A DNA stretch of 64,000 bases from Methanococcoides methylutens (GTDB lineage: Archaea; Halobacteriota; Methanosarcinia; Methanosarcinales; Methanosarcinaceae), in NCBI RefSeq assembly GCF_000765475.1, contig NZ_JRHO01000014.1, positions 451,687-515,686 of the forward strand. Direction: 5' to 3'. Below are positions 63,694-64,000 of this stretch, piece after piece. A program made the translations under genes and the position numbers. Position 1 is the first letter of the stretch. Each line of letters begins with the position of its first letter. The notes under the pieces are model-generated. The model did not search any database and was not told the origin of the DNA. It saw only the letters and a list, made by a program, of their open reading frames with translations.

Positions 63694-64000
63694 TTATTTT
63701 GAAAGGTAATCGTTGATGGTCTCTGCAGCCTGTTTGCCTGCACCCATCGCACTGATAACTGTAGCCGCACCGGTCACAGCATCCCCGCCTGCGCAGACCC
63801 CTTCAAGGGAGGTTACACCAGCCTCGTTCACAACAATGGTTCCCCATGGAGTGACCTCAAGACCTTTTGAACCATCAAAGATTATTGGATTCGGAGAAGT
63901 ACCGATCGCAATTATCACAATATCTGCATCGATCACGTGCTCGGAGCCATCCACTGCCACAGGTCGCCTGCGTCCAGATTCATCCGGTTCGCCAAGCTCC
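63694..64000 (-). CDS. gltA: Glutamate synthase small subunit-like/FAD-NAD(P) oxidoreductase (partial)
   Basis: The C-terminal part of an NAD(P)/FAD-dependent oxidoreductase of the glutamate synthase small-chain family. The reading frame runs into the window edge, so the N-terminus is missing. Visible are the second FAD contact GVCAGGDAVTGAATVISAMGAGKQAAETI, preceded by the strand IVIIAIGTSPNP. This ending is typical of homotetrameric GltA-type proteins. The true start lies outside the window. Confidence 0.85.
   Translation of the reverse strand, partial: ELGEPDESGRRRPVAVDGSEHVIDADIVIIAIGTSPNPIIFDGSKGLEVTPWGTIVVNEAGVTSLEGVCAGGDAVTGAATVISAMGAGKQAAETINDYLSK

Overview
The window is a chromosomal segment of a methanogenic archaeon of the Methanosarcinales, most likely Methanosarcinaceae with a moderate GC content (a Methanococcoides- or Methanolobus-like genome would fit; the genus is inferred, not shown). 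The evidence is the F420H2:methanophenazine oxidoreductase genes (fpoB, fpoA), coenzyme F420 genes (cofG, two cofH, cofC), methanofuran genes (mfnD, mfnF, mfnE), ferredoxin plus geranylgeranyl reductase for archaeal lipids, archaeal-type ThrRS, aEF-1beta, and surface proteins with the methanogen PGF-pre-PGF domain.

Layout. 1-9.7 kb: end of the fpo operon, a zinc-ribbon/DUF22 pair, a ferredoxin-FAD oxidoreductase pair, the cofGHHC operon, cutA and a second ferredoxin-FAD reductase pair (lipid saturation). 9.8-17 kb, minus strand: Trk potassium uptake (trkA, trkH), the grpE-dnaK-dnaJ chaperone set and a small membrane protein. 17.2-20.5 kb: methanofuran operon, a zinc-ribbon protein, aEF-1beta and tRNA-Ala(CGC). 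20.6-24.6 kb is a scarred accessory zone: a HepT/MntA toxin-antitoxin pair, an archaeal ATPase between two decayed copies of a coaD-like gene, a tiny zinc protein and the tail of a lost nucleotide-sugar epimerase. 24.6-41.6 kb is a visibly AT-rich surface-glycan island: the UDP-N-acetyl-L-fucosamine pathway (dehydratase, a reductase/cupin pair that is one protein, CapF, elsewhere, and a 2-epimerase), six family-4-type glycosyltransferases, a kinase-like fusion, a large multi-TM protein, an IS5-type insertion sequence with intact ends and 8-bp target duplication, and a Wzx-type flippase. 41.8-44.4 kb adds GDP-mannose synthesis and a GT2 transferase. 45-54 kb encodes a 1736-residue surface protein, a small Ala/Ser-rich membrane protein, a CPBP protease, a DUF1616 protein and a shorter surface paralogue. 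54.7-64 kb returns to housekeeping genes (thiI, Toprim protein, acylphosphatase, thrS, an AI-2E-type permease, a PUA/PP-loop/ferredoxin protein, gltA), interrupted by a tandem duplication of a two-gene zinc-ribbon unit with a conserved 5' leader.

How the parts work together. The first third makes and uses the cofactors and membrane carriers of methanogenesis (F420, methanofuran, isoprenoid lipids, Fpo). The middle builds and exports a cell-surface polysaccharide or glycan, and the large exported proteins nearby are plausible envelope partners. The most unusual items are the duplicated zinc-ribbon unit with its structured leader, the pentapeptide-repeat segment inside the large surface protein, the IS whose transposase reads out into host DNA, the CrtI-like reductase placed between fpo and cof genes, and the PUA/PP-loop/ferredoxin protein.
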